The position numbers and the translations under genes are program-made. Under the pieces are notes generated by a model. It did not search any database. It saw only the letters and a program-made list of their open reading frames with translations, and was not told the origin of the DNA. Shown piece by piece: positions 54,643-64,000 of a stretch of 64,000 bases of DNA; the first letter of the stretch is position 1, and every line of letters starts with the position of its first letter. This DNA is from Aplidium turbinatum. Lineage: Eukaryota > Chordata > Ascidiacea > Aplousobranchia > Polyclinidae. The stretch spans positions 5,146,001-5,210,000 of the forward strand of contig OU964934.1 of the NCBI GenBank assembly GCA_918807975.1, written 5' to 3'.

Positions 54643-56794
54643 CAGTGGTGTGTTAAGGGGAGGGCCAAGGGGGGCCCGGCCCCCGGGCCCACCATCTCAG
54701 GGGGCCCACAAATAACAGACATTTGCGTTTCAGTGAAGCTTTTTTGATTTTCTAAAGTTTACTGCGTGTACTTGTCCATTATAAAGATGATTTAGGTCTT
54801 ATTATACTAAAACATCTCAAATTTGGGCCCTTACTACTGAAACATCTCTAAAAACACCATTACTATCTTAAAAGAAAATAAAAAAACGATAACGTTAGAT
54901 CCGGTAACATGATCTGCAGAAATATATTTAACATATAACAGGTGGGATGCAATTGAATTCAAGAAGAGCCCAATTGCCACAAAGTGTTTTTGCACAACCG
55001 TTTTAATTATTTTGGTCATTTACTTTTGTGGTGAAACTTCGATAATGATTTTCTGCTTACTGGTAAGAAGCATCATATGTAATAAGTTCACTCGGTGAAG
55101 ATTCTTTGGAGAAACTATTTAGAAGTTGAAGTGTAATTGATGTTGTTGGGCCCATTTCAAAATCAATGGAAATATTGGTAGGGTATTTTTTATGTGTTTA
55201 CAGATAGGTTTGAAAAATTTGGCTGTTTTTTTAGTATAATTTACAAGACATTGAAAGAAATTGGAAAGCACAAATAGTGAAATAAAAAAAATACTAGAGG
55301 GCCCTTTTTGAATTCACATACCGGTATTCAATTTCTTTTGATTGAAAGAAATCGGAAAGCACAAAAAGTGAAATGAAAAAAAATGGAGTTGGGCCCTTTG
55401 TGAACTCACATACCTATATATTCAATTTATTTTATGATTTATCATTTCATTTTTAACATTTACAATACTGTAATTATAAATATCCTTGACTAGTAATGTC
55501 ACGAGCAGTAAAAACCTGTCCGCTGCCGCACTGCACAATGCACATGTCTTCCCGTACACTGCAACGCAAAACATCTCGAAATGTCATACTGCCTCTGCAG
55601 TCTGCACCATGAAGAATAAGAGAGCACTTGTGCAAGTGCACATCAAATGCAAGGGAATCTATTAAACAAAAGCAAATTTTTGAAAAAATTTAGGCCCTAT
55701 TTAGGCAATTGAGGAACTTGCACCACTTGTTATCCACCTTTATAGCTCATCTGAGTTGCTTTTTATTGAATGCTGGATACTTTTAGCAGAAACGTTTTTC
55801 TGTATTTACTTTTTTCTGAATATATGCACATGAAATTTCTCTTATCTTCAGATACCTTATAGGCCTGGCATATCACATGTTGTATGGTAGCCCACTGAAA
55901 TTGCTTTGATCCAAAATAAAAATCATTCTTTCACAAGTGACCTGTTTAAGTGTTTATTCTTGACACTATCCAAGGTCACCTTTTCTAGCACTAGTTGCTA
56001 CGTTCATCTGATGAAATTGAAAATAAAATTAACAACAAGCAATAAACCATCTTGTTTGTTGTGAATTTTACTTTCAATTTCATCTGATGAACGTAGCAAC
56101 TAGTGCTAGAAACGATAATTGTCCTGATGAACACCCAAACTTTTCTGTATTCAACCAAGGTTACCATACCCTAAAAACTTTAATTAACTTGAATGCCTGC
56201 ATAAAATAATGAAAGCTTTGCCTTGGAATGAAATAATGTTAAATAAAAATAATTAAACACCTGATTCTCAAAACTCTTGACACTGCTTTTGTTTACAAAT
56301 TAAAATTTACAATCACAATGTTTTTACCTTGGTTGAATGAACAAGTAGTGTTGGCAGATAAACCATAAAAATGGTGAAAAACAATAATGTTACCAGACCA
56401 GATGACCAAATCTGAATGAAAATTAATAATTTCTTCAGTTTTGGTTTTATCCTCAGATTTTATCGCGGTACCGCGACGAAAAGTTCAAACACTCAAAATT
56501 CTGCGCGGTACGGTGGTATTACCGCATTGTGACTATACTCCATTGCCAGTATTTTTTTTATTAGAAACTGTCAACACTTTTGGCTTTCATTACGAGCAAA
56601 GGTGTAGCTAAGACCTGTGTTTGCGGTTACTTACACTTGTGTTCTTTTCTAAACTGGTGAGAAAGTCTATTGAAGTGAACCACATTTCCATATCATTGCA
56701 GTGAAAGTATACACCATACTATAGGTCTGCTTGACGATAGAGGGCCCAAAATTATTCTGTCCCCGGGGCCCACAAAGGGTTTAACACAGCACTG
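54643..56794. mobile_element. 2.15-kb hAT-type element (hAT-A, complete ends)
   Basis: Starts CAGTGGTGTGTTAA and ends TTAACACAGCACTG, with exact 8-bp duplication CTTTGACC (54635-54642 and 56795-56802). Subterminal GGGGGCCCGGG-type repeats on both sides. The interior contains a ~130-bp direct repeat (near 55200-55440, around GGGCCCTTT and CTCACATACC) and a hairpin. No transposase recognised. Confidence 0.88.
55982..56112. repeat. 131-bp inverted repeat inside hAT-A
   Basis: TTTCTAGCACTAGTTGCTAC and CGTTCATCTGATGAAATTG on the left are exactly mirrored on the right. About 41 bp of the arm is perfect and the mirror then continues with few mismatches toward the centre. Confidence 0.88.
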
Positions 56795-56802
56795 CTTTGA
56801 CC

Positions 56803-57590
56803 TCAACTATAGTAAACTTTAGAACAAAATGTTAAAATTTGCTACTACAAATCGTCAAGAATAAAGAATTTCCTGATAATGCTTGTGCTATGTGACACAG
56901 GCTCAGATTTTTAAAGTGGATTGATGTACAGACGTATCCCTACACAAAATAGTTCTATTTTTTGCTACAGGACACCTATCTTATTTCAAAATTCATATTT
57001 ATAATTTTATGAAAAATTTTTTTCTCTTTACATTCCACGAAAATTGTTTCAAGTTTTGCGTGACGTAGCCATCCGTAATATTACAGTGATCTCGATTATT
57101 GGTGTCAGAGGAAGCTATTTTTTAAAGCCGTAAAATGCACCTGCATGATTGCCACCTTGTGCGTTTGTAGACATTTGGTATTCTACTATTAAGATTAATA
57201 TTTCCTACTTCAAGTCGATACGAAAGTGTGAGGTTGTACAATAATCCAAAAGCGATGAAAACGACCGAGTTGGCTTCGTACAGCCGGTATTAGCATAACT
57301 TCAAATGTGAATACTATACTTTTCGCAAAGTATTTTCCCCCGCTTCAGAGAGGTTTAGGCAGCGATAAGTCATAGTCATTTATCAGGGGTGAAACAAAAG
57401 GACGACTTTTGAGATTCATCACTATATGTTTAGGTTTGAAGTATGAGTCAAGTAGGCCAATATACTTAGGCATCCTGCCATTTCAATATAATTTAAACCA
57501 AGCTTATTTACAACAAAAAGTTAGTAACAAGTTTAAAATTTTGTTTTTCAGAACTGAGTACAACCTAAGTAATCAGATAAACACAGCAAT
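56803..57590 (+). promoter_or_regulatory. TEKT3 upstream region with a probable 5'-UTR acceptor
   Basis: No gene. TTTGTTTTTCAG ending at 57551 is a good splice acceptor 39 bases before the TEKT3 ATG. It could be the 3' end of a 5'-UTR intron or, if the animal uses spliced leaders as tunicates do, a trans-splice site. Confidence 0.35.
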
Positions 57591-63288
<5,698 letters not shown>

Positions 63289-63409
63289 ACTGATGATGAA
63301 CATTAATGATTGAGAAAGAGAAAAATCGAAATGATTGTTTTTTTTACGTTTTTAGATTTGTTGGATTTGATATTGTTGGAGTAACTTAAATACTAAACTA
63401 TTTACTTTA

Positions 63410-63532
63410 AGCTAAAACCTCAATTGCTAAGGTAGCAGGGATCAGTTGTCAGTAGATGTTACAGAAAATGTTATTTTCTGTAACATCTACTGACAACTGA
63501 TCCCTGCTACCTTAGCAATTGAGGTTTTAGCT
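63410..63532. repeat. Perfect 123-bp hairpin downstream of TEKT3
   Basis: A 60-bp arm starting AGCTAAAACCTCAATTGCTA is followed, after a 3-base loop (63470-63472), by its exact reverse complement. It begins 122 bp after the TEKT3 stop codon and may lie in its 3' UTR. No target duplication is obvious. A very young foldback insertion, a templated inverted duplication or an assembly effect are all possible. Confidence 0.92.
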
Positions 63533-64000
63533 TTCTAGATATGGAACAGGGATCGTTTCAGAATAAGACTAGGTCAGAAAGCGAGGCAGACTCCGACGCA
63601 GCTCAGCATCAGCCAAGAGCAGTTAGCTACTATTTACTTTAATCTATTTTTTCACAAACCCTTAAATAATCACTTTTTCATAATAATTAAACACAAACTG
63701 TTTAATCCAAATTCATTTTGGTAGCATACTTGCTAATTGCTTGTAAACTTGGTGACATAGCCTACTAATACATTTGTTTGCTTTCAGGTGTACTAAGCTA
63801 CTCGTTTAAGTATAGTAGACTGCTATGAAAAAGATGTAAAAGCAATATTTAGCAACATCAGTCTGATGTAAAGTTTCTTATTTTCGGTTGCCCTATAAAG
63901 TGAAACCGGAACCTCCGGTACAGACTTTCCAGCAGCTTTGAAATGTTATTTTCAGTTGTTTTTAGAACTTAAGTTTACAACATTTTAATTTTGCTTTTTT
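63533..64000. other. TEKT3 3' flank, nothing recognised
   Basis: AT-rich to the end of the window, no gene or clear polyadenylation signal that I can assign. Confidence 0.4.

Overview
The window is animal nuclear DNA: AT-rich, with intron-bearing genes, GT/AG splice sites and dense DNA transposons, LINE fragments and tRNA-derived SINEs. The two confidently identified genes encode proteins very close to vertebrate TOP1 and TEKT3. With mostly short introns and a varied load of hAT-type elements, this best fits an invertebrate deuterostome, perhaps a tunicate. The species call is an inference.

Layout. 1-7.0 kb: the 3' thirteen exons of DNA topoisomerase I, plus strand, with all five catalytic residues. 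7-17.9 kb: intergenic DNA with jockey-like and other LINE fragments, a tRNA-like relic, a TA-flanked MITE and a 2.4-kb element carrying four copies of a ~395-bp satellite monomer. 17.98 kb: a first coding exon resembling the N-terminal dimerisation domain of Hip (ST13). 18.25-27.83 kb: a 9.6-kb foldback element whose two inverted arms are arrays of the same ~398-bp satellite (7 and 13 monomers), closed by matching ~190-bp terminal modules and partly organised as a 1,194-bp higher-order repeat. 27.84-31.08 kb: a four-level nest of transposons, each level marked by its own target-site duplication. 31.1-32.8 kb: two LINE fragments and a 16-bp minisatellite. 34.39-36.74 kb: three 3' exons of an acidic low-complexity protein whose phase fits the Hip-like exon, suggesting one gene with a ~16-kb intron filled by the transposons.

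36.7-57.5 kb is almost entirely mobile DNA: Harbinger-like and pogo-like MITEs, a piggyBac-type element hosting a LINE fragment and two SINEs, one hAT inside another, a pogo-like element inside a Charlie-like hAT, a hAT hosting a SINE, and a 2.15-kb hAT. 57.59-63.29 kb: a complete eight-exon tektin-3 gene (490 codons), plus strand, followed by a perfect 60-bp-arm hairpin.

The host genes (DNA topology, a chaperone-cofactor-like protein, ciliary doublet microtubules) do not form an obvious pathway. The most interesting material is the satellite-armed foldback family and a dispersed ~80-bp palindrome found at about seven places near and between the genes. I saw no LTR retroelement, retrovirus or Polinton-type element.
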